In this document: positions 7,545 to 14,546 of the stretch, in pieces
Layout of the letters: the number at the start of each line of letters is the position of its first letter
Position numbering within the stretch: position 1 is the first letter of the stretch
DNA from: JBGMEA01 sp964444065
GTDB taxonomy: Bacteria; Bacillota; Clostridia; Eubacteriales; Anaerofustaceae
NCBI GenBank assembly: GCA_964444065.1
Contig: CAYUFL010000034.1
Span: 1-20,090 of the forward strand
Direction: 5' to 3'
Length of the DNA stretch: 20,090 nucleotides
The notes under the pieces: generated by a model
The model's database searches: none
The model's input: the letters and a program-made list of their open reading frames with translations, nothing else
Told to the model about the DNA's origin: nothing
Made by a program: the position numbers and the translations under genes

Positions 7545-8330
7545 ATGGAAAAATTTGTAACAATCGGTGAAAGAATTCACTGCATTTCTCCGGCAATCCG
7601 AGATGCATTCAACACGAAGAATCCCGAACCGATCCTTCAAAGAGCAAAAGAACAGCTCACCGCCGGCGCTACTTACCTTGACGTGAACATCGGTCCTGCC
7701 GAAAGCACAGGCGAAGAACTCATGAAATGGGCTGTCAAACTGCTTCAGGAAAACTTCGACAACGTTCCGCTTTGTCTTGATACTGCGAACAAAAAAGCGA
7801 TCGAAGCAGGTATTTCTGTTTACAACCGTACAAAAGGCAAACCGATTGTGAACTCTGCCGATGCAGGTGACAGAATCGAAAACATCGACCTTGCAGCAGC
7901 GAACGATGCGATTGCGATCGCTCTTTGCGCAAAAGACGGCATCCCTTCCGACAATGACGAACGTATGGTTTATTGTCAGGAAATGCTCGAACGCGGCATG
8001 ATGCTCGGTATGGAACCGACCGATCTTTGGTTTGATCCGCTTTTCCTTGTTATCAAAGGAATGCAGGACAAACAGATGCAGGTACTCGAAGCAATTAAAA
8101 TGATGAGCGATATGGGTCTGAACACCACCGGCGGACTTTCAAATGTATCCAACGGTATGCCGAAAGAACTGCGCCCGATCCTTGATTCCGCAACGGTTGC
8201 CATGGCTATGATGAACGGATTCACTTCCGCGATTGTCAATCCCTGCGATCTCAGACTGATGGAAACCATCAAGTCCTGCGATATCATCAAAAATAACACA
8301 TTATATGCAGATTCCTTCCTTCAACTGTAG
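7545..8330 (+). CDS. acsE: Methyltetrahydrofolate:corrinoid iron-sulfur protein methyltransferase
   Basis: A 261-residue pterin-binding TIM-barrel enzyme, the normal length for AcsE (about 262). It transfers the N5-methyl group of methyl-tetrahydrofolate to Co(I) on AcsCD, the link from the methyl branch to the carbonyl branch of the Wood-Ljungdahl pathway. Family blocks seen are IGERIH (7-12), GATYLDVNIGP (41-51), LCLDTAN (76-82), IVNSADAG (101-108), DPLFL (164-168) and GLSNVSNG (197-204). Asn200 fits the Asn that contacts the pterin in characterised AcsE. GGAGAT lies 6 bases before the ATG, and acsC ends 27 bases upstream. The next gene, acsB, is unusually far away (315 bases). Confidence 0.96.
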   Translation: MEKFVTIGERIHCISPAIRDAFNTKNPEPILQRAKEQLTAGATYLDVNIGPAESTGEELMKWAVKLLQENFDNVPLCLDTANKKAIEAGISVYNRTKGKPIVNSADAGDRIENIDLAAANDAIAIALCAKDGIPSDNDERMVYCQEMLERGMMLGMEPTDLWFDPLFLVIKGMQDKQMQVLEAIKMMSDMGLNTTGGLSNVSNGMPKELRPILDSATVAMAMMNGFTSAIVNPCDLRLMETIKSCDIIKNNTLYADSFLQL

Positions 8331-8375
8331 GAAAAACCGACAGAATCAGTTATAATAAATATAACAGAACAATCA

Positions 8376-8468
8376 AGATTGCAGCGTTTGACGCGGTCGT
8401 TACGATCAGCGGTCATTATTGACGGACTTGCCAACAAGTCTGTCGATATGACATAAACGTTGCAATCT
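8376..8468 (+). other. Structured three-way-junction element between acsE and acsB
   Basis: In the 315-base gap after acsE, 93 bases can pair almost completely. The closing stem P1 is 14 bp (8376-8389 with 8455-8468, one G-U wobble). Hairpin P2 (8392-8411) has 8 bp, a TTA loop and one bulged A. Hairpin P3 (8412-8452) has 18 bp with one bulged T and a CCAA loop at 8431-8434. These were paired by eye; no folding energy was computed. I recognise no known riboswitch or ribozyme consensus. A TATAAT at 8351-8356 could be a -10 element, but no matching -35 is visible. It may be an RNA that sets acsB expression or transcript processing, or a small inverted-repeat DNA element. Confidence 0.7.
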
Positions 8469-8539
8469 ATCCTTGCTTTTGCTGCTGTTGTATTTTTACG
8501 AACAAAGGATCCATTTTTTGCTGTTAATCCTTGCGATCC

Positions 8540-8587
8540 GAGATGAGAGGAAACCTTCTCTTCTTTTATACTGTGTCAAAAACAGTA
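8540..8587 (+). other. Two small hairpins in the acsB leader
   Basis: A GAGATGAGAGG hairpin with an AAA loop (8540-8565; one mismatch and one bulge) has a pyrimidine-rich right arm ending in four T residues, so it could act as a weak terminator or attenuator. A second hairpin TACTGT/ACAGTA (8569-8574 with 8582-8587) follows at once. Both lie before the acsB ribosome binding site at about 8634. The rest of the 8331-8645 gap shows no reading frame I can support. Confidence 0.4.
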
Positions 8588-8645
8588 CATAGCTCTTTCT
8601 TCTTGGACCGATAGAATTATAAATTTATCATCAGGAGGATTTAAA

Positions 8646-10778
8646 ATGAGTGTATTGACAGATCTTATCTATGCCGGTTCCAATGCGGTTGCCGGATTGA
8701 CCGAAGGGGCGGTCAACGATGCAATTGCGAAATACGGCGCGGATAAAAAAGTTGCTTTCCCGGATACCGCTTATTTTCTGCCAACGATTTATGCGGCAAC
8801 CGGAGTCAAAGTAACAAAACTCAGCGATTTGACGGCTTGTGTTGGGGTGCTCAAAAGTCTGATTTCCAACAAGGAAGATTTGGGAGAAGCGCTCAATGCA
8901 GGACTTGCAACCGCTGTCGGGGCAGAAATTATTGAAGCTCTGAAATATGTGGCAAGCGAAAATCCTTATGAAGGCGAAAGCGGAATCGGTTTTGTTCCTG
9001 ACCCGATTATCCGATCCCTGGGCGTACCTTTGGTTACGGGTGACATCCCCGGCGTCGCTGTTGTGCTTGGAAAAGCCGACAATGCCGAAGATGTATGCAG
9101 CGTAGTCAAAGATTATCAGAGCAAAGGGATATTGACGTTCCTCGTCGGCGATCTGATCGAACAGGTCATTGACGGCGGAGTGAAAGTCGGACTGGAATTC
9201 CGTGTTGTTCCGCTCGGACATGATGTAACGGCTGTGACACACGTGGTAACCGTTGCGATTCGTGCAGCGCTTATCTTCGGTAATGCGCAACCCGGAGATC
9301 TTGCCGGATTATTGAAATATACAAAAGAAAGAGTCCCGGCGTTCGTAAACACGTTCGGCGCACTCAATGAAGTGATCGTTTCCGCAGGAGCAGGCGCAAT
9401 CGCGCTCGGTTTCCCTGTGGTAGTCGATGTGGATCTTGCGGAAAACCAGGTGCCCGGTGCGCTTGAATCCATGACGGATCATGCGATGACCGTGAAAAAA
9501 TCTCTGGAACTGCGCAACATTAAAATCAAAGTAAAAGATATTCCGATTCCGGTTGCTTTTGCAGCGGCATTCGAAGGCGAAATCGTCAGAAAGAATGACC
9601 TGCATGCGGAATTCAACGGAGAAAAAGTACCGACGGCCGAACTGCTGATCATGAGAGACGCGGACAAGGTCGAAGATCATAAAATCACCCTGATCGGACC
9701 CGATATTGACGGAACCGCTCCCGTTCAGCTGCCGCTGGCGGTGCTGGTGGAAGTATACGGCAAGAACATGGAAGAAGATTTCGAACCTGTGCTGGAACGC
9801 AAAATTCACCATTGGATGAATTACATCGAAGGCGTGATGCACACCGGACAAAGAAATATTTTCCGTATCCGTATCAACAAAGAAGCTTATGAAAAAGGTT
9901 TCAGAATCAAACATATCGGCGAAGTGATCTATGCAATGATCATGGACGAGTTCGATACGATTGTCGATAAATGCCAAATTACGCTGATTACGGAAGAACC
10001 GAAAGTCAGAGAATTCCTTGAAAAAGTCGCAATGCCGAAGTATACGGCGCGTGATGACCGTCTCTCTTCCATGACAGACGAAAGCGTGGATACCTTCTAT
10101 ACCTGCATTCTGTGTCAGTCATTCGCTCCTTCGCATGCATGCGTGGTAACGCCCGAACGTCTCGGTCTCTGCGGTGCAGTCAGCTGGTTGGATGCGAAAG
10201 CAACCAAAGAACTTCAGCCTGCCGGACCGTGTCAGCCCATTAAAAAAGAAGGTCTGATCGACGAAGCAAAAGGCAAATACACAGAAGTCAACAAAATTGT
10301 GGAAGCAGCGACGCAGGGTGCGGTCACCAGTGTGGCACTGTATTCCATTCTCGAAGACCCGATGACAAGCTGCGGATGTTTTGAATGCATCTGCGGAATC
10401 CTGCCCGAAGCAAAAGGCGTTGTCATTGTCAACCGTGAATATAAAGGCATTACGCCGGTCGGTATGACATTCGGCGAACTGGCTTCCATGACAGGCGGCG
10501 GTGTGCAGACGCCCGGATTTATGGGCCACGGCAGACATTTCATTTCGTCCAAGAAATTCATGAAAGCGGAAGGCGGTATTGAACGTATCGTCTGGATGCC
10601 GAAAGAACTCAAAGACGATGTGGCTGCGAAACTCAACAAAACTGCAAAGGAACTCTACGGCATCGATAACTTCTCAGACATGATCTGCGACGAATCGATT
10701 GCAACGGAATCCGAAGCGGTACTTGCTTTCCTCACAGAAAAGAACCATCCTGCTCTTCAGATGGATGAATTAATGTAA
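8646..10778 (+). CDS. acsB: Acetyl-CoA synthase, bacterial type
   Basis: A 710-residue enzyme that condenses CO, the methyl group from the corrinoid protein and CoA to acetyl-CoA, and can run in reverse. The [4Fe-4S] ligands of the A-cluster are Cys487, Cys490, Cys499 and Cys509, and the CGC motif for the distal nickel is Cys576-Gly577-Cys578. All six are exactly 19 positions below the known Moorella residues (506, 509, 518, 528, 595-597), so all A-cluster ligands are kept. The N-terminal domain, which contacts CODH in the Moorella complex, is present. AGGAGG 8 bases before the ATG sets the start. acsV follows after 15 bases. The partner CODH gene is not in this window. Confidence 0.97.
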   Translation: MSVLTDLIYAGSNAVAGLTEGAVNDAIAKYGADKKVAFPDTAYFLPTIYAATGVKVTKLSDLTACVGVLKSLISNKEDLGEALNAGLATAVGAEIIEALKYVASENPYEGESGIGFVPDPIIRSLGVPLVTGDIPGVAVVLGKADNAEDVCSVVKDYQSKGILTFLVGDLIEQVIDGGVKVGLEFRVVPLGHDVTAVTHVVTVAIRAALIFGNAQPGDLAGLLKYTKERVPAFVNTFGALNEVIVSAGAGAIALGFPVVVDVDLAENQVPGALESMTDHAMTVKKSLELRNIKIKVKDIPIPVAFAAAFEGEIVRKNDLHAEFNGEKVPTAELLIMRDADKVEDHKITLIGPDIDGTAPVQLPLAVLVEVYGKNMEEDFEPVLERKIHHWMNYIEGVMHTGQRNIFRIRINKEAYEKGFRIKHIGEVIYAMIMDEFDTIVDKCQITLITEEPKVREFLEKVAMPKYTARDDRLSSMTDESVDTFYTCILCQSFAPSHACVVTPERLGLCGAVSWLDAKATKELQPAGPCQPIKKEGLIDEAKGKYTEVNKIVEAATQGAVTSVALYSILEDPMTSCGCFECICGILPEAKGVVIVNREYKGITPVGMTFGELASMTGGGVQTPGFMGHGRHFISSKKFMKAEGGIERIVWMPKELKDDVAAKLNKTAKELYGIDNFSDMICDESIATESEAVLAFLTEKNHPALQMDELM

Positions 10779-10793
10779 CGTAAGGAATACAAC

Positions 10794-12716
10794 ATGTTTC
10801 AAATTAAATTTAAGTTCGAAAGCGGCGAAGATAAGTCTATCTTCGCTGCTTTGGATGAACAGATACTTGATGTGGCAAAAAAAGCGAATGTGGCAATCGA
10901 TGCTCCGTGTTCGGGCAACGTTTCCTGCGGGAAATGCAAAGTCCGGCTGGTGAGCGGAGAAGTGCGTTCTGAAATTACGCGCCATCTGACGCAAGAAGAA
11001 TACGACGACGGATATCGGCTGGCATGCAACAGCTATGTCATTGCTGATGCGGAATTGCTGGTGCCGGATATTGCGGCGGCGTATAAAAGCAGAATGAAAG
11101 TAGCTGATCTGAGCTCCTATCAGGAAGTGAAGATCTTCAACGATATTAAAAAGAATGTCGCAGCGGCAGGGATTGCGTTTGAAAACGATTTGAGCGTCAT
11201 TGAACTCACCATGCACGAACCGACACTCGACGACACAATGCCCGACAACGAGCGGCTGATCCGCGCGCTGAAGGCGGCGACAGGGATGAACGAATTGATC
11301 GTTCCGTTTGCTGTGCTCAAGAAACTGCCGGACTTGATAAGAGAGAACAATTTCAAAGTCAAACTGATTATTAAGACGAGCAAGCACAATACTTATGTGA
11401 TGGATATTCTCGGTATCAATGACGACGAGCGTATATACGGGGTTGCGATTGATATCGGTACCACCACCGTATCCGCACTGTTGATCGATATGAAGGACGG
11501 ACATATTTTTGCAAAGGCATCCAGCGGGAACGGACAGATCCGTTTCGGCGCAGACGTTATTAACCGCATCGTGGAAACGACAAAAGCGGGCGGAATCAAA
11601 ATGCTGCAGGATGCTGTCATCAAGGATACGATTAATCCGATTATTGAAAATATGTGCGCATCGGCAAACCTCGATCCGAATCAGATTCACCGTATGTGCA
11701 TTGCCGCGAACACCACAATGAACCATCTGTTTTTGGGGCTCAACGCGAACTATCTGCGTATGGAACCATTTATTCCCGTCTTTTTCGAAGTACGGGATAT
11801 CAACGCGAAAGACCTCCAACTGACGGCACATCCGGATGCGGACATTATGATCGCGCCGAATATCGGCAGTTATGTGGGCGGTGATATTACAGCAGGCACA
11901 TTGGCGAGCATGATTTGGGACAAAGAGGAATTTTCCCTGTTCGTCGATTTGGGGACGAACGGAGAACTGGTTTTCGGAAATAAGGACTTTCTGATGAGCT
12001 GTTCCTGTTCCGCGGGACCCGCATTCGAAGGCGGGGATATCAGCTGCGGAATGCGCGCAACCGACGGCGCTATCGAATCGATCGTGATTGACAAGGATAC
12101 GATGGAACCGACTTACAGCGTGATCGGAGGAGGCAAACCCGTCGGGCTTTGCGGTTCGGGTATTATCGATATTATCAGCGAACTGTATACCTGCGGTATT
12201 GTCAATTCACGAGGCAAATTTTCGCGCGAAGGAAAACGAATCAGAACGGATCAATATAAGATCAGCAGTTACATCATCGCCACAAAAGAAGAAGCGAACT
12301 CGGTGCGCGACATCGAGCTGACTGAAGTGGATATCGACAACTTTATCCGCGCGAAGGGCGCGATCTTCTCGGCGATCAAAGTGATGCTGCAATCGCTCGA
12401 AATGGAAGTGGACGTGATTGAAAGCGTCTATGTGGCGGGCGGCATCGGCAGCGGTATCAATATGCGCAATGCCGTGAACATCGGCATGCTGCCGGATATC
12501 GACATCGCGAAATATCATTATATCGCCAACTCCGCTCTTTCGGGTGCGTATTGCATGCTGATTTCTTCCGAAGCAAAAGCGAAAGTGGACGAACTCGGGA
12601 AGAGCATGACGTATCTGGAACTGAGCACAAACAACAAATATATGGACGAATTCGTTGCCGCGAGCTTTATTCCGCACACGGATGCGGGACTGTTCCCGTC
12701 GGTCAAACTGAAATAA
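10794..12716 (+). CDS. acsV: Corrinoid activation/reductive activator protein (RACo-type, ASKHA domain)
   Basis: A 640-residue reductive activator. An N-terminal plant-type [2Fe-2S] domain carries Cys39, Cys45, Cys48 and Cys78. A linker is followed by the C-terminal ASKHA ATPase domain (DUF4445 region), with phosphate-binding loops DIGTTT (220-225) and DLGTNGE (385-391) and a late VAGGIGSG motif. Proteins of this kind use ATP to drive one electron uphill and return inactive Co(II) corrinoid on AcsCD to Co(I). AAGGA precedes the ATG by 7 bases. It is the last gene of the operon, with the terminator 31 bases after its stop. Putting acsV after acsB rather than beside acsC/acsD is a minor order variant. 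Confidence 0.93.
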   Translation: MFQIKFKFESGEDKSIFAALDEQILDVAKKANVAIDAPCSGNVSCGKCKVRLVSGEVRSEITRHLTQEEYDDGYRLACNSYVIADAELLVPDIAAAYKSRMKVADLSSYQEVKIFNDIKKNVAAAGIAFENDLSVIELTMHEPTLDDTMPDNERLIRALKAATGMNELIVPFAVLKKLPDLIRENNFKVKLIIKTSKHNTYVMDILGINDDERIYGVAIDIGTTTVSALLIDMKDGHIFAKASSGNGQIRFGADVINRIVETTKAGGIKMLQDAVIKDTINPIIENMCASANLDPNQIHRMCIAANTTMNHLFLGLNANYLRMEPFIPVFFEVRDINAKDLQLTAHPDADIMIAPNIGSYVGGDITAGTLASMIWDKEEFSLFVDLGTNGELVFGNKDFLMSCSCSAGPAFEGGDISCGMRATDGAIESIVIDKDTMEPTYSVIGGGKPVGLCGSGIIDIISELYTCGIVNSRGKFSREGKRIRTDQYKISSYIIATKEEANSVRDIELTEVDIDNFIRAKGAIFSAIKVMLQSLEMEVDVIESVYVAGGIGSGINMRNAVNIGMLPDIDIAKYHYIANSALSGAYCMLISSEAKAKVDELGKSMTYLELSTNNKYMDEFVAASFIPHTDAGLFPSVKLK

Positions 12717-12747
12717 GCCATTTCAAGTACCAAACTGCATATATGAG

Positions 12748-12780
12748 AAGACATCCGAAGCTGTACGGATGTCTTTTTTT
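12748..12780 (+). terminator. Intrinsic terminator of the acetyl-CoA synthase operon
   Basis: A perfect 10-bp stem AAGACATCCG/CGGATGTCTT with an 8-base loop runs into seven T residues, 31 bases after the acsV stop. It marks the end of the cooC-acsDCEBV transcript. Confidence 0.92.
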
Positions 12781-12797
12781 ATATTTATTTTGTATTG

Positions 12798-12866
12798 AAA
12801 CAATTTGATTTGCGATTTCCCGAATTGTTTTCATGATGCAGGTTTCTTGCTCCTAAAAATAGGAGC
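12798..12866. other. Two inverted repeats upstream of the DUF169 promoter
   Basis: AAACAATT/AATTGTTT (12798-12805 with 12823-12830) is a wide inverted repeat. GCTCCTA/TAGGAGC (12849-12855 with 12860-12866) is a perfect 7-bp hairpin with an AAAA loop and no T tract. They lie between the operon terminator and the next promoter, so they may be regulator sites rather than terminators. No function is known. Confidence 0.4.
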
Positions 12867-12907
12867 CCGTCGCATGGAATTATTACAATAAAATTCTGTC
12901 GAATATC

Positions 12908-12935
12908 TTGAATCGTTTAAAAAAAAGAATATAAT
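12908..12935 (+). promoter_or_regulatory. Promoter of the DUF169 gene pair
   Basis: TTGAAT (12908-12913), a 16-bp spacer and a perfect TATAAT (12930-12935). A second TATAAT at 12941-12946 lies 11 bases further on and might be an alternative -10 element, but lacks a good -35. Confidence 0.6.
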
Positions 12936-12950
12936 GAGAATATAATGTGC

Positions 12951-12967
12951 CTTATTGGTACAATAAG
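12951..12967. promoter_or_regulatory. Perfect palindrome, candidate operator of the DUF169 unit
   Basis: CTTATTG-GTA-CAATAAG is a perfect 7-bp inverted repeat with a 3-base centre. It starts 15 bases after the TATAAT at 12930, so it would begin close to the expected transcription start and sit 17 bases before the start codon. This is where a repressor would block initiation or elongation. The binding protein is unknown. Confidence 0.5.
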
Positions 12968-12984
12968 ATAATGGAGGGTATCGG

Positions 12985-13797
12985 ATGCAAACCATACAGC
13001 AATTCAATCAGTACAGCAAAAATTTGAGAGATATGTTGATTCTGCGTTATGAACCGATTGCGATTAAAATGATCCGCAGCGAAGAAGAAATTCCAGCAGA
13101 TGCGATTGATCCGAGGAAAGAACGCGGAGAACATCTGGCGTTCTGCCAGGCACTTGCCATGACGCGCAGGGATAAAAAAAAGGTCTATATGGACAAATAT
13201 TCCCATTGGTGCTGGAATCCGCTCATCGGACTGGGGCTTGTGGAATGCAAAGAAGGCAGTGAAAGTTTTGAAGTGGTGTGCCGTAATCTCGGAATGGCGG
13301 ATTTGGACGCGGCAAGAAAATTTTTTGCGAAATTTCCCAGACTGGAATACGGCGAATATATCGGTACTGTGATGGCGCCGCTGTCTTGCTGCACGTTTGA
13401 GCCTGATCTTGTGCTGATCTATGCGAACAATGCACAGCTGCGCAGCATGCTTTGGGCGGTGAAATACATGACGGGCAAAATTGTCGAAACGCAGATGGAC
13501 GCGATTGATTCCTGCATTTATTCTTGTGTGCCGCCGATGCTCAGCAGAGAATATCGCGTCACGATTCCGGATCCCGGCGAGTACGAACGCGGATGTGCGG
13601 ACGAAAATGAAATTATTTTCAGTGTGCCGGGGGAACGTGTGGAAGAACTGGTCAAGGGATTGGAATTTTTTCGCAGCATCAAGCTCGGATACGCAGATTT
13701 TTCAAAAGAAATGAAATTCAATTTCGCCAGACCTCCGTTTTATAACGAACTGTATGCATTGTGGGAACTGGATGAAGGAGAGGTCTGGAATAAATGA
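12985..13797 (+). CDS. DUF169 family protein
   Basis: A 270-residue cytoplasmic protein of the DUF169 family. Family features are the N-terminal RYEPIAIKMI segment (21-30), HLAFCQALAM (50-59, Cys54), Cys76 and Cys88 in the region after it, and the EPDLVLIYANNAQLRSM block around 137-153. The biochemical function is not established; the conserved Cys residues and occurrence in anaerobes suggest metal or cofactor handling, which is inference. A GGAGGG site 8 bases before the ATG sets the start. The stop overlaps the start of the Cys-rich protein by 4 bases (ATGA), so the two are translationally coupled and probably act together. Confidence 0.87.
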   Translation: MQTIQQFNQYSKNLRDMLILRYEPIAIKMIRSEEEIPADAIDPRKERGEHLAFCQALAMTRRDKKKVYMDKYSHWCWNPLIGLGLVECKEGSESFEVVCRNLGMADLDAARKFFAKFPRLEYGEYIGTVMAPLSCCTFEPDLVLIYANNAQLRSMLWAVKYMTGKIVETQMDAIDSCIYSCVPPMLSREYRVTIPDPGEYERGCADENEIIFSVPGERVEELVKGLEFFRSIKLGYADFSKEMKFNFARPPFYNELYALWELDEGEVWNK

Positions 13798-14309
13798 AAC
13801 GGCAAGAGATATTGGATATGGTGGGCAAAGCCGCACGGGAAGCGCAGATACGGGACGATGTCTGTTCGCGCAGTACCCTTGTCGGTCTGAAATCCTACTT
13901 TGACTGGATACCGGATGAGGTGATATGTGCTTCGCTGTCACTTTGCGGCGGGGCGGGGGCAAGCAGCGGAAGCTGCGGCACGTATACCTGCGGACTGTTG
14001 GCAGTCGGGCTGAAATACAACGCATCGTTGGACGAAGAGTTGAAAGATCCTGCCAAACAGGAAATCGGGTCGCAGAAATATATCGAATTCCGCGACAGAT
14101 ATCTTGCTGAAATGGGGACAACGCTTTGTCCCGAAATACAGAAGCAGGTATTCGGACGGGCTTACTACTACACAAAACCCGAAGACTGTGAGGTGTATTT
14201 TCAGATCAGGGATCATAATATAAAGTGCGCGGATGTGGTGGAGAAGGCGGCAAGACTGATTGCGGATATGTTGTTGGAATCGGAAGACGAAAAAGCAAAG
14301 TTGCAGTAA
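13794..14309 (+). CDS. C_GCAxxG_C_C-type Cys-rich putative redox protein
   Basis: A 171-residue protein resembling the putative redox-active C_GCAxxG_C_C family (PF09719-like). It has eight Cys residues (24, 45, 51, 61, 66, 112, 132, 145), a Gly/Ser-rich core LCGGAGASSGSCGTYTCG (50-67) and a C-terminal HNIKCADVVEKAARL segment (141-155). Relatives often bind no known cofactor and are annotated from the Cys pattern only; an iron-sulfur or disulfide role is plausible. No signal peptide or membrane helix is seen, so it is probably cytoplasmic. The ATG overlaps the DUF169 stop and a GGAG site lies within the end of that gene. The pairing suggests one redox or cofactor task. Confidence 0.8.
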   Translation: MKRQEILDMVGKAAREAQIRDDVCSRSTLVGLKSYFDWIPDEVICASLSLCGGAGASSGSCGTYTCGLLAVGLKYNASLDEELKDPAKQEIGSQKYIEFRDRYLAEMGTTLCPEIQKQVFGRAYYYTKPEDCEVYFQIRDHNIKCADVVEKAARLIADMLLESEDEKAKLQ

Positions 14310-14381
14310 AGAAGCAGGCTTTCGTTTGCGATTCATTATTGCTTGCGCCTTATAACCTATTTGATAGTTATAAATTAACTT

Positions 14382-14417
14382 GCTGCATGATTGCGTTCTG
14401 TAATCATGCGGCTTTTT
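14382..14417 (+). terminator. Intrinsic terminator after the DUF169 unit
   Basis: An 11-bp stem (GCTGCATGATT/AATCATGCGGC with one T-G wobble) and a 9-base loop run into five T residues, 73 bases after the stop of the Cys-rich gene. It separates this unit from the aldehyde dehydrogenase. Confidence 0.82.
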
Positions 14418-14471
14418 GCTTTGGACTGCTTCCGGTTGCAACAGTATTTGTTTTCTTTGCACTGCACGGCT

Positions 14472-14499
14472 TTGTCCTGCCGCAAAGCGGTGGTAGAAT
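14472..14499 (+). promoter_or_regulatory. Promoter of the aldehyde dehydrogenase gene
   Basis: TTGTCC (14472-14477), a 16-bp spacer and TAGAAT (14494-14499) preceded by TGG, an extended -10. A small inverted repeat CCGC-AAA-GCGG lies inside the spacer and might be an operator. Confidence 0.5.
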
Positions 14500-14546
14500 G
14501 AGGATATCAGAACAGACTGTTTAAAGTCCGAAACAGGGGGGCTATT

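Noticed and set aside
8376..8468. Hammerhead ribozyme or purine riboswitch as identity of the three-way junction
   Set aside because: The junction lacks the CUGAUGA/GAAA core of hammerheads, and loops of 3 and 4 bases cannot make the loop-loop contact of purine riboswitches.
10770..11831. A 353-codon open frame antisense to acsV
   Set aside because: Rich in His, Arg, Cys and Phe with no domain; such long antisense frames follow from the codon usage of the coding strand. The same holds for 8631-9290, 9309-9977, 5705-6118 and 15138-15815 on the minus strand.
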